A stretch of DNA of 64,000 nucleotides, taken from Paeniglutamicibacter psychrophenolicus (GTDB taxonomy: Bacteria; Actinomycetota; Actinomycetes; Actinomycetales; Micrococcaceae). The DNA lies in NCBI RefSeq assembly GCF_030812255.1, contig NZ_JAUSSH010000005.1, positions 208,966 to 272,965 on the forward strand, written 5' to 3'. Positions 39,746 through 49,746 of this stretch are shown here, piece after piece; the first letter of the stretch is position 1; the number at the start of each line of letters is the position of its first letter. The notes under the pieces were generated by a model. The model had not been told where the DNA came from. It searched no databases and saw only the letters and a program-made list of their open reading frames with translations. A program made the position numbers and the translations under genes.

Positions 39746-41848
39746 TTACGCGTGGCCCGCGTTCTTCATCTGGCGCAGTTCCTTCTTCAGCTCCGAAACT
39801 TCGTCGCGCAGCCGGGCGGCAACCTCGAAGTGCAGCTCGGCGGCCGCGGCGTGCATTTGCTCGGTCATCTGCTCGATCATCTCCACCAGGTTCTCCGCCG
39901 GGGCGGCGGCCAGGCCGTCGGCGCGCACCGTCGCGTGGGCCTTCTTGGTGCCGGCGCTCGAACGCTTGGCGTTCTTGGCCAGGCGCTGGTTGTTCAGCAG
40001 CTCCTGGGTGTCGGCGTCCTCGCGGGCCAGCGAATCGGTGATGTCGGCGATCTTCTTGCGCAGCGGCTGCGGATCCACGCCGTGGTCCTTGTTGTATTTC
40101 TGCTGCACCTCGCGGCGGCGGTTGGTTTCCTCGATGGCCTGGGCCATGGCGTCGGTGATCTTGTCCGCGTACATGTGCACCTGGCCGTCGACGTTTCGGG
40201 CGGCGCGGCCGATGGTCTGGATCAGCGAGGTCGCCGAGCGCAGGAAGCCCTGCTTGTCCGCGTCCAGGATCGCCACGAGGGAAACCTCGGGCAGGTCCAG
40301 GCCCTCGCGCAGCAGGTTGATGCCCACCAGCACGTCGAACAGGCCCATGCGCAGCTCGCGCAGCAGTTCCACGCGGCGCAGCGTGTCCACGTCCGAGTGC
40401 AGGTACTGGACCCGCACGCCGTGCTCGGTGAAGTAGTCGGTGAGGTCCTCGGCCATGCGCTTGGTCAGCGTGGTGACCAGGATGCGCTCGTTGCGCTCCA
40501 CGCGGGCACGGATCTCGTCGAGCAGGTCGTCGATCTGCCCCTTGGTCGGCTTGACGATGATCTCCGGGTCGATCAGTCCGGTGGGGCGGATGATCTGCTG
40601 GACCACGCCGTCGGCCTTGCCGAGCTCGTACTTGCCCGGGGTCGCCGAGAGGTAGACGGTCTGCCCGATGCGCTCGAGGAACTCGTCCCACTTCAGCGGG
40701 CGGTTGTCCATCGCGGAGGGCAGCCGGAAGCCGTGCTCCACCAGGGTGCGCTTGCGCGACATGTCCCCCTCGTACATCGCGCCGATCTGCGGGACGGTGA
40801 CGTGGGATTCGTCGATGACCAGCAGGAAGTCGTCGGGGAAGTAGTCGATGAGGCAATGCGGGGCGGTGCCGGCGGCGCGGTCGTCGATGTGCCTGGAGTA
40901 GTTCTCGATGCCGTTGCAGAACCCCATCTGCTCCATCATCTCCAGGTCGTAGGTGGTGCGCATGCGCAGCCGCTGGGCCTCCACCAGCTTGTTCTGCGAC
41001 TCCAGGGTGGACAGGCGCTGCTGCAGCTCGTCCTCGATGTCCTTCACGGCCCGGCTCATCCGGTCGGCTCCGGCGACGTAGTGGCTGGCGGGGAAGACGT
41101 ACATCTCGTTTTCCTCGCGGATCACCTCGCCGGTGACCGGGTGCAGCGTGTGGATCGACTCGATCTCGTCGCCGAAGAACTCGATGCGCAGCGCCTGCTC
41201 CTCGTACATCGGGATGATTTCCACGGTGTCCCCGCGCACGCGGAAGGTGCCGCGGTGGAAGTCCATGTCGTTGCGCGCGTATTGCATGGAGACGAACTTG
41301 CGCAACAGGTCGTCGCGGTTCAGTTCCATGCCCTTTTTCAGGGTGACCATGCCCGCGACGTATTCCTCGGGGGTGCCCAGGCCGTAGATGCAGGAGACGG
41401 TGGCGACGACGATGACGTCGCGTCGGGTGAGCAGCGCGTTGGTGGCGGAGTGGCGCAGCCGTTCGACCTCCTCGTTGATGGAGGAGTCCTTCTCGATGAA
41501 GGTGTCGGTCTGCGGGACGTAGGCCTCGGGCTGGTAGTAGTCGTAGTAGGAGACGAAGTACTCGACCGCGTTGTTGGGCAGCAGCTCGCGGAACTCGTTG
41601 GCCAGCTGCGCGGCCAGCGTCTTGTTCTGCACCATCACCAGGGTGGGGCGCTGCACCTGTTCGATGAGCCAGGCGGTGGTGGCGGACTTGCCGGTGCCGG
41701 TGGCGCCGAGCAGCACCACGTCCTTTTCGCCGGCGTTGATCCGTTCGGTGAGCTCCTTGATGGCCGTGGGCTGGTCGCCGGCGGGCGTGAACTCGCTGAT
41801 GACCTCGAAGGGGGCAACGACGCGGTTGATTTGCTGCGCAAGACTCAT
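39746..41848 (-). CDS. uvrB: Excinuclease ABC subunit B
   Basis: The damage-verifying helicase of nucleotide excision repair. It has 700 residues: Walker [14 protein letters not shown] near residue 45, the beta-hairpin region [24 protein letters not shown]-type motif VIDESHVT near residue 335, motif [15 protein letters not shown], and a C-terminal UVR motif ([23 protein letters not shown]) that contacts UvrC. Start ATG 41848 overlaps the upstream unknown gene (ATGA). It lies at the end of a coaE-unknown-unknown-uvrB transcription unit; coaE-uvrB linkage is common in actinobacteria. Confidence 0.97.
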   Translation of the reverse strand: MSLAQQINRVVAPFEVISEFTPAGDQPTAIKELTERINAGEKDVVLLGATGTGKSATTAWLIEQVQRPTLVMVQNKTLAAQLANEFRELLPNNAVEYFVSYYDYYQPEAYVPQTDTFIEKDSSINEEVERLRHSATNALLTRRDVIVVATVSCIYGLGTPEEYVAGMVTLKKGMELNRDDLLRKFVSMQYARNDMDFHRGTFRVRGDTVEIIPMYEEQALRIEFFGDEIESIHTLHPVTGEVIREENEMYVFPASHYVAGADRMSRAVKDIEDELQQRLSTLESQNKLVEAQRLRMRTTYDLEMMEQMGFCNGIENYSRHIDDRAAGTAPHCLIDYFPDDFLLVIDESHVTVPQIGAMYEGDMSRKRTLVEHGFRLPSAMDNRPLKWDEFLERIGQTVYLSATPGKYELGKADGVVQQIIRPTGLIDPEIIVKPTKGQIDDLLDEIRARVERNERILVTTLTKRMAEDLTDYFTEHGVRVQYLHSDVDTLRRVELLRELRMGLFDVLVGINLLREGLDLPEVSLVAILDADKQGFLRSATSLIQTIGRAARNVDGQVHMYADKITDAMAQAIEETNRRREVQQKYNKDHGVDPQPLRKKIADITDSLAREDADTQELLNNQRLAKNAKRSSAGTKKAHATVRADGLAAAPAENLVEMIEQMTEQMHAAAAELHFEVAARLRDEVSELKKELRQMKNAGHA

Positions 41849-42369
41849 GTTCCTAGGCTACGCCCTGGTGCCGATGGTTTGGATGCCCGCTCGCCTTGGG
41901 CGCAAAGGCCGGCCGCCGCGGCCCGGGTGCGCAGCCTCTCGATGTTCCCGGTCGCCGCCGGGTCCGCGGCCGGCGCGAAGCCGAAGTACGCCTCGGCCCC
42001 GTCCAGGATGCCGTCGACCAGTTCGCCGGCGTCCACGATGTGGCGGACCTTCCCGGCGGTGAACTTGGTGAGGTTTCCGCTGCGCTCCAGCAGGATCTGC
42101 GCCTCGAGGGTCGGGTAGGGCACCTCGGCCCTGCCCTCGGCGAGGAAGCCGTCCACGGCATCCAGCAGCGCATTCCAGATCCCGGGCAGGTCGTCGACCA
42201 GGTCCACGGGAATGAGCTGCAGCGAGTGGTAGCGCAGCTGGACCGCTCCCAGGGTGCCCTCCAGCGTTGCGGCGAGCCCGGGATCCCGCTGGATGCTCAC
42301 CAGGTGGGCCGTGGTGCCCTCGGCCGGTTCGTGCCGGAGGAAGGATTCGGCAACCAGCGCGGTGTTCAC
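41845..42369 (-). CDS. Conserved hypothetical protein in the coaE-uvrB operon
   Basis: A soluble protein of 174 residues that I do not recognise. It begins [20 protein letters not shown] at GTG 42369. It has no signal peptide or membrane segment, is rich in Leu/Ala/Glu and likely mostly helical, with a central [20 protein letters not shown] stretch. The C-terminal 30 residues are Ala/Arg-rich and probably disordered. Overlaps with the neighbours on both sides (GTGA and ATGA) show it is translated with uvrB. Its codon use matches the neighbours. A repair or housekeeping role is only an inference from position. Confidence 0.75.
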   Translation of the reverse strand: MNTALVAESFLRHEPAEGTTAHLVSIQRDPGLAATLEGTLGAVQLRYHSLQLIPVDLVDDLPGIWNALLDAVDGFLAEGRAEVPYPTLEAQILLERSGNLTKFTAGKVRHIVDAGELVDGILDGAEAYFGFAPAADPAATGNIERLRTRAAAAGLCAQGERASKPSAPGRSLGT

Positions 42370-42692
42370 TTGCGTGCCTGCTTCTGCAGGATGTTGCCCA
42401 GCGCGCCGCGCATCAGCCGGATCACGCCAATCACCGTGGCCGCGGCGGCGGAGAGCAGGCCGGCAAGCGCGAGCCAGGCCGGAAGCAGCACCTGCGCGTC
42501 GTAGCCGGAGGTACGGGCGATGTATTGGTCGCGCCCGCCGAAGCCCAGCCAGAGGAGCACGGCGACTCCGAGGCTCGCGGCGGCCAGCACCCACAGGATG
42601 CGGATGATGCGCATCTCGGTGCGGGCCTTGGCCTCCTCGGCCTCCAAGCGTGCGGCGAACCCGGCCTTCGCCGCGTCGTCCTCAGTGGGCAT
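42366..42692 (-). CDS. Small membrane protein of unknown function
   Basis: A 108-residue protein starting at ATG 42692 inside the end of coaE. It has a charged N-terminus with a short helix (AAKAGFAARLEAEEAKARTEM), then two membrane segments at about residues 29-50 and 65-90, and a basic tail ending LQKQARK. No motif suggests a catalytic role. Overlap with coaE (11 bases) and with the next gene (GTGA) places it in the coaE-uvrB operon. I do not recognise the family. Confidence 0.75.
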   Translation of the reverse strand: MPTEDDAAKAGFAARLEAEEAKARTEMRIIRILWVLAAASLGVAVLLWLGFGGRDQYIARTSGYDAQVLLPAWLALAGLLSAAAATVIGVIRLMRGALGNILQKQARK

Positions 42693-43290
42693 GGCTGGTG
42701 AATGGGGCAATATGGGTCTCCCAGATCTCGTTGACGCGTTGCTTCAGCTGTTCCAGTGTGCCCGAATTGTGGATCACCGCGTCGGCGGCCGCCGCGCGTT
42801 CTTCGTCGGTGGCCTGCGCGGCGATCCGCGCCAGGGCGTCGGCCTCGGCCATCCCCCGGTCCTCGACCATGCGCCGCAGGCGTTCGGCCAGCGGTGCGGC
42901 CACCACCAGGACCTTGTCGAAGTCCCGCCCCTGGCCGGTTTCCACCAACAGCGGGATGTCCTGGACGATCACCGCGCCCGCGGGTGCGGCCGCGCGCAGG
43001 CGGGCGGCCTCGGCGCGCACCAGCGGGTGGACGATGGAGTTCAGTTTTTCGCGGGCCGCCGCGTCGGCGAAGACCAGCGCGCCGAGCGCGGGGCGGTCCA
43101 GGGAGCCGTCGGGACCCAGGATGCCGGCGCCGAAGGCGGCAACGACCGCCTCCAGCCCCGGGGTTCCGGGTGCCACGACGGCCCGGGCGATCGCGTCGGC
43201 GTCGATGAGCACCGCGCCGCGGTCCACCAGCATCCTGGCGACAGCGGACTTCCCGGCGGCGATACCGCCTGTCAGGCCAACATTGAGCAT
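42682..43290 (-). CDS. coaE: Dephospho-CoA kinase
   Basis: The last step of coenzyme A synthesis, phosphorylating the 3'-OH of the ribose. The 202 residues have P-loop LTGGIAAGKSAVARML at residue 6, then LIDADAIARAVVAPGTPGLE (substrate Asp), LDRPALGALVFADAAAREKLNSI and PLLVETGQGRDFDKVLVV. Start is ATG 43290. It is the first gene of the operon leading to uvrB. Confidence 0.95.
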   Translation of the reverse strand: MLNVGLTGGIAAGKSAVARMLVDRGAVLIDADAIARAVVAPGTPGLEAVVAAFGAGILGPDGSLDRPALGALVFADAAAREKLNSIVHPLVRAEAARLRAAAPAGAVIVQDIPLLVETGQGRDFDKVLVVAAPLAERLRRMVEDRGMAEADALARIAAQATDEERAAAADAVIHNSGTLEQLKQRVNEIWETHIAPFTSHAH

Positions 43291-43345
43291 GCACCTAGCC
43301 TACGACAGGCCGGCACGGCAGCGGTCCGCGGCGCGGGGTGTTGGC

Positions 43346-43381
43346 AGGCCGCCTTCCGGAGGGTCCGGAAGGCAGCGGCCT
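43346..43381 (-). terminator. Terminator of the TetR/ABC operon
   Basis: A 10-bp perfect stem (GCCTTCCGGA / TCCGGAAGGC) with a GGG loop is extended by five more base pairs after a 3-base bulge. It lies 13 bases past the TetR stop. There is no T tract. Confidence 0.65.
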
Positions 43382-43393
43382 CGGGGGCAACCG

Positions 43394-44005
43394 TCAGGCT
43401 TCGAACGCCGCTCCCAGCTCGGCCCGCAGGAATTGCCGCACCCATTCCCCGGCCAGGTCGTGGTCGAGCCCCGGGGCACCGAGGCTGAGTTGCGTGGAAA
43501 TCCCGTCCACATAGGCCGAGGTTTTCACGGCCACCGAGCGTGGATCGGTGTCAGCGCGGAAGGTTCCATCGCCGATGCCGCGTCGGATGGTTCGCTCGCA
43601 CCCGGACCGCCACAAATGCAACCGGCCGTAGTCCCCTGCCGGAGGGTCCGGGAAACGGGCGGACTCGCTCCAGTAATCCGACCAGAAGCGCCAGTGCCGC
43701 AGGCTTTCCTCCGACCCGTCGAACAGCGGATCGACCAGCAGCAGCAGGGCACGCGTCGCGTCGTTTTCGGCGTCCGCGGCCGCCACCAGGGGGGTGTAGA
43801 ACCAATCCATTTCGAGCACCGCCGCTTCGGCAAATATCTCGTGGATGCCCGCGAAATGGTAGGTCACCGTTCCCACCGAGGTCTGCGCCTCCCGGGCAAT
43901 CTCCCGCAGCCCGGTACGGCGCAAACCGTCGCGCAGGATCGCCTGCCGGGCCGCCTCGGCAATCAGGGCACGGCGCTGCGCCGGCGCCAGCCGACGCCGG
44001 CTCAC
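43394..44005 (-). CDS. TetR-family transcriptional regulator
   Basis: A 203-residue repressor-type protein. The N-terminal helix-turn-helix is LIAEAARQAILRDGLRRTGL followed by REIAREAQTSVGTVTYHFAG, typical of TetR. The C-terminal ligand domain (from about residue 65) is helical, with DWFYTPLVAAADAENDATRALLL. Start is GTG 44005, overlapping the stop of the hydrolase gene (GTGA). It is the last gene of the operon it probably controls. The inverted repeat at 51337-51356 before the operon's first gene is its likely operator, so it would be autoregulated and induced by the imported substrate or its hydrolysis product. Confidence 0.9.
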   Translation of the reverse strand: MSRRRLAPAQRRALIAEAARQAILRDGLRRTGLREIAREAQTSVGTVTYHFAGIHEIFAEAAVLEMDWFYTPLVAAADAENDATRALLLLVDPLFDGSEESLRHWRFWSDYWSESARFPDPPAGDYGRLHLWRSGCERTIRRGIGDGTFRADTDPRSVAVKTSAYVDGISTQLSLGAPGLDHDLAGEWVRQFLRAELGAAFEA

Positions 44006-46083
44006 GTGGAGGTCCGCGGAATGGTTTCCGTCCATTCCCGCTCCGCAACCAGCTCCTCTTCCGCATTGCCCACGGTCGCCCACGCGGTGACGGTGTTGGT
44101 CAGCAGGAAGTTGCCCGCGTCGGCCCCCAGCACCGAATGGGTTTCCAGCCTGGCTGACCAGCCCTCGTTGGCAAGCCCGATCGACCACGCCGAGCGGGCC
44201 TGGCCGCTGAGCGGGTCGCCGTCGCGGATCGTGTAGGTCTCGCGGCTGTATTCGGTGAAGACCAGCCCGTCGGGGTAGCGGCGCGACCCCCCGTAGCCCG
44301 GGTCCACGTCCAGCACCCACGTCCCGGATTCCACGTCGTGGCCCACGCTGCGCTGGGATCCGGCGACGAACGCCGGATCGGCCTGCCCGGCATCGTTCTC
44401 CAGGTAGTCCACCGGAAGCCGCGGGGACTGCTCCGGCTCGCCGAACCCGACCCCCTCGATGAGACCGGATTCGGTGGCCAGGGCGGCCGCGTCGGCTCCC
44501 AGGACCGGAAGCTCGAGCGAGCTGGCTGCCAGCTCGATTTCGAGCGACGGGTCCCCCGGCGGCGGCCAGATCCACGGCCAGTAGTTGCTGGAAAGCGCAA
44601 GCCGGATCGTGTGCCCCGGGGCAAAGACGTAGCCGATGCCGACCATCTCGAATTCGACGTCGACGTACTCCCCAATGGGCATCGGCACCGCCTGGTCCAT
44701 GCCTTCGCGCTTGTTCAGGTTCAGCACCCCGCGGGTCACCAGTGTCGAGGAGCCGTCGGGGGCGACATCGCACAACCGGGCGATGATGTTGGCTTCGGAC
44801 TGGTCGGCGCGCAGCCGCAGGCGCACCCGCGGGTTGCCCAGGATGCCCACCGGACCGGGCGCCGGCGGCAAATCGATGCACACGCTGCGGCCGTCCTCGG
44901 CACGTTGGTCCGGCGGGAGATCGGTGGCGTTGCCGAACGGGAAGTACCGCCCGGCATCGGCCCCGGTGTGCTGCGGGCTGCGCACGAGCGCCACCCCGTC
45001 GTGGACCGGGGTGCCGCAGCTGCCCGCGGACAGGGCGTGCCGTTGCCCGCGGATCTCCTGCGCCGGCCAGTTGGACAGGCCCAGCCAGTGGCCCTTGCGC
45101 CGCTCGTAGTAGGTGGCCGGCGGGTCGCCCTCGGGCAGGAAGGCCAGTAGTTTCGGGCCGCGGTCCGCGCCGTTGTCGATTCCCTTGAGCCAGTGGTCCC
45201 ACCAGGCGAGCGTTTCGCGCAGGAAGTTGATGCCCGGGCCCGGTGCGTACCCGCGGTCCGGATACTGGTGCGACCAGGGGCCGATGATGCCGCGGACCGG
45301 GGCATCAAGGTTTTGGACCAGGCGCAGCACCGCATCGCGGTAGGGGTCGTGCCAGCCGCCGACGGCGAGCACGGCGGCCTTGATGGAGGAATAGTCCTCG
45401 CAGACGCTGCCCTGCCGCCAGTAGTCGTCGCGTTCCTGGTGTTCCAGCCATTGTCCGGTCATCGGGCGGGTGTTCTCCAGCCGCTGGCGCCACTGCCCGA
45501 CCCATGCTTCCCCGACCACCTCGGGCCGCGGCGGGCGGGCGTTGAAGGCGAACATCGTTCCGCCCCAGGATGCCATGTCGATGCCCAGCAGCGCCCCGCC
45601 CATGTAGTGCACGTCGTTGTCGTACCGGTCGTCGGTGGAACAAACGGTGACGATGGCCTTGAGCGCCTCGGGGGCGTGTCCGGCCAGTTGCAGCGAGTTG
45701 AAACCGCCCCAGGAGATGCCGAACATCCCCAGCGAGCCGGTGCACCAGGGCTGTTCGGCGATCCAGGCGATGACCTCGAGGCCGTCGGCCTGTTCCTGCT
45801 CGGAGTATTCGTCGATGAACAGCCCGTCGGAGCTTCCGGTGCCGCGGATGTCCACGCGCACCGAGGCGTAGCCGTGCCCCGCATAGTAGGGGTGGCGTTC
45901 GTTGTCGCGCGGCGCCGTCCAGTCGTCCAACCGGTAGGGCAGGTACTCCAGCAGTCCCGGGACCGGGCGGCGGCCCGAATCGCGCGGGCGCCAGATCCTG
46001 GCGTGCAGCCTGGTGCCGTCGGCCAACGGTATCCAGGCGTCCTCGACGAGGATTTCCTGCGGCAGCGGGTCGATGTACTTCAT
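44002..46083 (-). CDS. CocE/NonD-family serine hydrolase (X-Pro dipeptidyl-peptidase S15 type)
   Basis: This 693-residue hydrolase has the S15 nucleophile elbow FGISWGGFNSLQ near residue 118, the Asp in VGGWHDPYRDA and the catalytic His in GPWSHQYPDRGYAPGPG. A C-terminal jelly-roll domain follows (VRLRLRADQSEANIIARLCDV to the end). The family includes cocaine esterase, alpha-amino-acid ester hydrolases and X-Pro peptidases. There is no signal peptide, so it acts on substrate after import. It is coupled to the ABC ATPase by ATGA and to the TetR gene by GTGA. The natural substrate is unknown, but an acyl ester or a blocked dipeptide fits the transporter type. Confidence 0.87.
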   Translation of the reverse strand: MKYIDPLPQEILVEDAWIPLADGTRLHARIWRPRDSGRRPVPGLLEYLPYRLDDWTAPRDNERHPYYAGHGYASVRVDIRGTGSSDGLFIDEYSEQEQADGLEVIAWIAEQPWCTGSLGMFGISWGGFNSLQLAGHAPEALKAIVTVCSTDDRYDNDVHYMGGALLGIDMASWGGTMFAFNARPPRPEVVGEAWVGQWRQRLENTRPMTGQWLEHQERDDYWRQGSVCEDYSSIKAAVLAVGGWHDPYRDAVLRLVQNLDAPVRGIIGPWSHQYPDRGYAPGPGINFLRETLAWWDHWLKGIDNGADRGPKLLAFLPEGDPPATYYERRKGHWLGLSNWPAQEIRGQRHALSAGSCGTPVHDGVALVRSPQHTGADAGRYFPFGNATDLPPDQRAEDGRSVCIDLPPAPGPVGILGNPRVRLRLRADQSEANIIARLCDVAPDGSSTLVTRGVLNLNKREGMDQAVPMPIGEYVDVEFEMVGIGYVFAPGHTIRLALSSNYWPWIWPPPGDPSLEIELAASSLELPVLGADAAALATESGLIEGVGFGEPEQSPRLPVDYLENDAGQADPAFVAGSQRSVGHDVESGTWVLDVDPGYGGSRRYPDGLVFTEYSRETYTIRDGDPLSGQARSAWSIGLANEGWSARLETHSVLGADAGNFLLTNTVTAWATVGNAEEELVAEREWTETIPRTST

Positions 46084-47891
46084 CTGTTCCCGGCTCCTTT
46101 CCATGTGCGGATCAGGTGTCCGGGGCTGGGCTCGAGCCAGCCTCCGGGGTTGTCATCGATCCAGTCCTGTTCTTCGGCCGGCGACTGCGGCAGTTCCAGG
46201 TCCCCGGGTTCGAGGACCGCCGCCAGCAGCGAGGCGGTGTACGGGTGGTTGGGACCGGAGAAGACGTCCGCCACGTCCCCGACCTCGAGAAGCCGCCCGT
46301 TCTTCATGACCATCACCCGGTCCGCCACATCGGCAACGACGGCAAGGTCGTGGCTGATGAACAGCGTGCTCAAGCCATGGGATTTCTGCAACCCCGACAA
46401 CAGCTCCAGGATGTCCGCCTGCACCGAGACATCGAGCGCGGTGGTGATCTCGTCGGCGATGATCAGCTCCGGTGCGGCGGCCAGTGCCCGGGCGATGCCC
46501 ACGCGTTGGCGCTGCCCGCCGGAAAGCTGGGCCGGGAGCCGCTTGCCGAAGCTGGCCGGCAGCCCGACCTCGGTGAGCAGTTCCTCGACCCGGCCCCGCT
46601 CCCGGGCACGCGCAACCGTGCCGAACAGGCGCAGCGGACGGCGGATGGCCGCAGCGACGCTCCGGCGCGGGTTCAAGGACGTGTCGGCGTTCTGGAAGAT
46701 CAGCTGCACCAGTTGGCGCAGCTCGCGGCTGCGCCGGGCCACCGGTCGTGCCAGGTCCCCGCCGGTCCCGGTGTCGCCGTGCACGCGCATGGTCCCGGAG
46801 GTCGCCGCCGTCAGCCCGGCCAGCGACCAGGCCAGCGTCGATTTCCCGCTTCCCGATTCCCCCACGATCGCCAGCGTTTCCCCGCGCCGGATCTCCAGGT
46901 CGACCGAGTCCACCGCGGGCGGTCCGGACGCATGGTAGGAAATGCTCACGTTTTCGCAGCTGAGCAGGACATCGCTGCCCTGGTTTCCGGTGCCGGAGGG
47001 TGGCTCTGGATCTTGGTTGGTCCCTCCCCCGGCCACCGGGGCAACCGCTTCGGCTCGGGAGCGCGCGCCCAGCGTCGGAACGTCGCGCAGCAGCTGTCGG
47101 GTGTATTCGTGCTCCGGGTCGGCAAACAGCTTGGCCGTTGGCCGGCTTTCCAGGATCCTTCCGTGGCGCATCACGGCGACCTGGTCGGCCATTCCCGAGA
47201 CCACGCCCAGGTCGTGGCTGACGATCAGCGTGGCGGTCTGCAGTTCCCGGCTCAGGTCCTTGACCAGGCGCAGCACAGCCGCCTGGGTCACCACGTCCAG
47301 GGCGGTGGTCGGTTCGTCGAGCACCAGCACCGAGGGCCGTGCCGCGATTGCCATCGCGATGCCGACGCGTTGTTGCTGGCCCCCGGAGAGCTCGTGCGGG
47401 TAGCGCCGGGCCAGGTCCTTGACGTTCGGCAGCCGCACCTGGTCCAGTGCCCGCAGCACGTCGGCGCGATCCGCGCGCAGCCCGTGGCTGGTCAGCGCCT
47501 CGTGGATCTGCGTGCCCACCCTCATCGAGGGGGTCAGCGACTGGCCGGCGTTCTGCGCGACCAGGGCCACGGTTCCGCCGCGCAGGGCGCGCAGCCTGGC
47601 CGGGTCGAGCCCGAAGACATCCTGTCCAGCGACCAGCACCCGACCGCCGGTGATGCTGGATCCCGCCCGCAGCTTCGCCAGCAGGGTCCTCGCGACGGTC
47701 GACTTCCCGCTGCCCGATTCACCGACCAGTCCGAAGGTCTGCCCGGCGGCAATCGCGAAGGACACCTCCGTGGCCACCGGCACCAGGGCCCGGCCGGCCC
47801 GGTAGGAGATGGACAGCTTCTCAACACGGACCGCGTCCCCGGTGGCAGCCACCGGTTCCATGTCTCCGGCCAGGCCGGTCTCGATACTCAT
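46080..47891 (-). CDS. Fused double ATPase of a dipeptide/nickel-type ABC transporter
   Basis: A 603-residue protein with two complete ABC domains, equivalent to DppD and DppF joined in one chain. Domain 1: Walker A GLVGESGSGKSTVARTL near residue 58, signature LSGGQQQRVGIAMAI, Walker B LVLDEPTTALD. Domain 2: Walker [18 protein letters not shown] near residue 345, signature LSGGQRQRVGIARAL, Walker B LIIADEITTALD. A linker of about 40 residues is Pro/Gly/Gln-rich. It energises the two permeases encoded upstream. ATGA overlaps link it to both neighbours. Confidence 0.93.
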   Translation of the reverse strand: MSIETGLAGDMEPVAATGDAVRVEKLSISYRAGRALVPVATEVSFAIAAGQTFGLVGESGSGKSTVARTLLAKLRAGSSITGGRVLVAGQDVFGLDPARLRALRGGTVALVAQNAGQSLTPSMRVGTQIHEALTSHGLRADRADVLRALDQVRLPNVKDLARRYPHELSGGQQQRVGIAMAIAARPSVLVLDEPTTALDVVTQAAVLRLVKDLSRELQTATLIVSHDLGVVSGMADQVAVMRHGRILESRPTAKLFADPEHEYTRQLLRDVPTLGARSRAEAVAPVAGGGTNQDPEPPSGTGNQGSDVLLSCENVSISYHASGPPAVDSVDLEIRRGETLAIVGESGSGKSTLAWSLAGLTAATSGTMRVHGDTGTGGDLARPVARRSRELRQLVQLIFQNADTSLNPRRSVAAAIRRPLRLFGTVARARERGRVEELLTEVGLPASFGKRLPAQLSGGQRQRVGIARALAAAPELIIADEITTALDVSVQADILELLSGLQKSHGLSTLFISHDLAVVADVADRVMVMKNGRLLEVGDVADVFSGPNHPYTASLLAAVLEPGDLELPQSPAEEQDWIDDNPGGWLEPSPGHLIRTWKGAGNR

Positions 47892-48724
47892 TTCACTCCC
47901 GTCATTGCGCGGTCGACGCCAAGGCGCTTGCCCAGTCCGTCGGAGGTCAGGTGGAGGCCGATGACAAAGCTGGCCAGGGCGGCCACGGGCCCCAGGGTGG
48001 CCCACGGGACCACCGTCAATGCCGTCCGGTTCTCCGCGACCATCAGTCCCCAGTCGGGGGCCGGCGGGTTGGCTCCGAAGCCCAGGAAGGACAGCGTGGA
48101 AATCAGCAGCACCACCCAGCTGGCCCGCATGGCGTATTCGACCAGCACCACGTCGGACACGTTGGGCAGGATCTCCCGAACCACGATCGGACCGGCACGC
48201 TCGCCGCGTGCCTTGGCCGCTGTGACGTAATCCAGTGATTTCACGGACCGGGCGGCCCCGCGCACCACCCGGATGACCGCCGGTGTGTAGACCACCACGA
48301 CGGCCAACACGATCACCCACATTCCGCTGCCCAGCACCGAGACCACCACCAGCAGCGCCAGGATGGTGGGCACGGAGAGGATGGCATCGACCACGCGCAT
48401 CACGACGTCGTCGAACCAGCCGCCGAGATACGCGACCAGGCAGCCGAGCAGGGCGCCGGCGGCCACGGCGATCGTGGTTGCCAGGAACGTCACCTGCAGG
48501 GCGTAGCGCCCGCCATTGAGGGTGCGGGAAAGGATGTCGCGGCCATACATGTCGGTCCCCAGCCAGTGCGCCCCGCTGGGCCCCTGCAGGGCAGCGGCGG
48601 AATCGCTGGCCACCGGGTCGTAGGGTGAGATCCATGGTGCCAGCAGGGCCAGCAGCACGTTGCCCAGGATCAGGACGATCCCGATGGTGAATGCGGGACC
48701 GGCCCCGCGCAGGGTCGCCTTCAT
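47888..48724 (-). CDS. ABC transporter permease (DppC-like)
   Basis: An inner-membrane subunit of 278 residues with five to six membrane helices. The DppC-type N-terminal segment is LAPWISPYDPVAS followed by HWLGTDMYGRDILSRTLNGG. The EAA loop is in YVTAAKARGERAGPIVVREI, and the LSFLGFGANPPAPDWG motif is near the C-terminal third. Start ATG 48724 overlaps the upstream permease stop (ATGA). Confidence 0.92.
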   Translation of the reverse strand: MKATLRGAGPAFTIGIVLILGNVLLALLAPWISPYDPVASDSAAALQGPSGAHWLGTDMYGRDILSRTLNGGRYALQVTFLATTIAVAAGALLGCLVAYLGGWFDDVVMRVVDAILSVPTILALLVVVSVLGSGMWVIVLAVVVVYTPAVIRVVRGAARSVKSLDYVTAAKARGERAGPIVVREILPNVSDVVLVEYAMRASWVVLLISTLSFLGFGANPPAPDWGLMVAENRTALTVVPWATLGPVAALASFVIGLHLTSDGLGKRLGVDRAMTGVK

Positions 48725-49746
48725 GGTTGGCTCCGTTCGACGGTGGAAATGGCCGGGGAGGCCTTCGGCCCCGGTTGCGCCCCGGCGCCCCGGCGCGCCC
48801 GTGGGCGGAACCGCTGCCGGGGGTCCAGTGCCATGGCCGTCAGGTCGGCGAGCAGGTTGCAGGCCACGTAGATGGCGGCCGAGACGACCGCGATGGCTTC
48901 GATGACCGGCAGGTCCCGGTTGAACACCGCCTCCAGCATCAGGTTCCCCATGCCGGGATAGTTGAAGATGTTCTCCACCACCACCACGCCGCCGAGCATC
49001 CAGGCGATGTTGATGGCCACGACGTTCAGCGTCGGCAGCAACGCGGTGGGCAGCGCGTGGCGCATGACCACCCGCGCGCGCCGCAGCCCCTTGAGCTCGG
49101 CCGTGGTGATGAATTCGGAGGTCATCACGTCGATCGTGGAGGTGCGGGTCATCCTGATGATGTAGGCGGCCATGGCCAGGGAAAGCACGATCACCGGGAG
49201 CCAGATGCTGGGCAGCAGCTGGGCCAGGCTCGCCTGCGGGCCGTCGAGCACGACGGCGGGAAACATCGGGATGCCCACGGCGAAGGCCAGCACCAGCAGG
49301 GCGGCGACCATGAATTCGGGGATGCTCATGGCCAGCAGGGAGATCAGCGAGATGGAATGGTCGGCCCACTTCCCGCGGCGCAGCCCGGCGACGACACCGA
49401 GCACGATGGACAGTGTCACCGAAATGATGACCGTCGGGACGGCGATGAGCAAGGTGTTGCGGAAATGCAGCAGCAGGTTCGGCCCCACTGGTTCACCGGA
49501 GACCAGCGAGGTGCCGAAGTCCCCCTGCAGCGCCCCGAACAGCCACTGGACATACCGCAGGAAGACCGGGGTGTCCAGGCCCAGTTCGCTGCGCATCCGG
49601 GCGACGGCCTCGGGCGTGGCATCCCGGCCCAGGATCTGCTGGACGACGTCCCCCGGCAGTGCCTGGATGGCGAGAAAGACCAGCAACGAGGCCAGCACGA
49701 TGGTCAGGACGGCGCTGCCCAGGCGGCGCAGGATCAATAACGGCAT
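48721..49746 (-). CDS. ABC transporter permease (DppB-like)
   Basis: The first permease, 341 residues, with six membrane helices. It begins with MPLLILRRLGSAVLTIVLAS, the usual DppB opening, then GDVVQQILGRDATPEAVARM and FGTSLVSGEPV. The EAA loop is in FITTAELKGLRRARVVMRHA. The hydrophilic C-terminal tail of about 40 residues is Arg/Pro/Ala-rich and longer than usual. It overlaps the binding-protein stop by one base (TGATG). Confidence 0.92.
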   Translation of the reverse strand: MPLLILRRLGSAVLTIVLASLLVFLAIQALPGDVVQQILGRDATPEAVARMRSELGLDTPVFLRYVQWLFGALQGDFGTSLVSGEPVGPNLLLHFRNTLLIAVPTVIISVTLSIVLGVVAGLRRGKWADHSISLISLLAMSIPEFMVAALLVLAFAVGIPMFPAVVLDGPQASLAQLLPSIWLPVIVLSLAMAAYIIRMTRTSTIDVMTSEFITTAELKGLRRARVVMRHALPTALLPTLNVVAINIAWMLGGVVVVENIFNYPGMGNLMLEAVFNRDLPVIEAIAVVSAAIYVACNLLADLTAMALDPRQRFRPRARRGAGAQPGPKASPAISTVERSQP

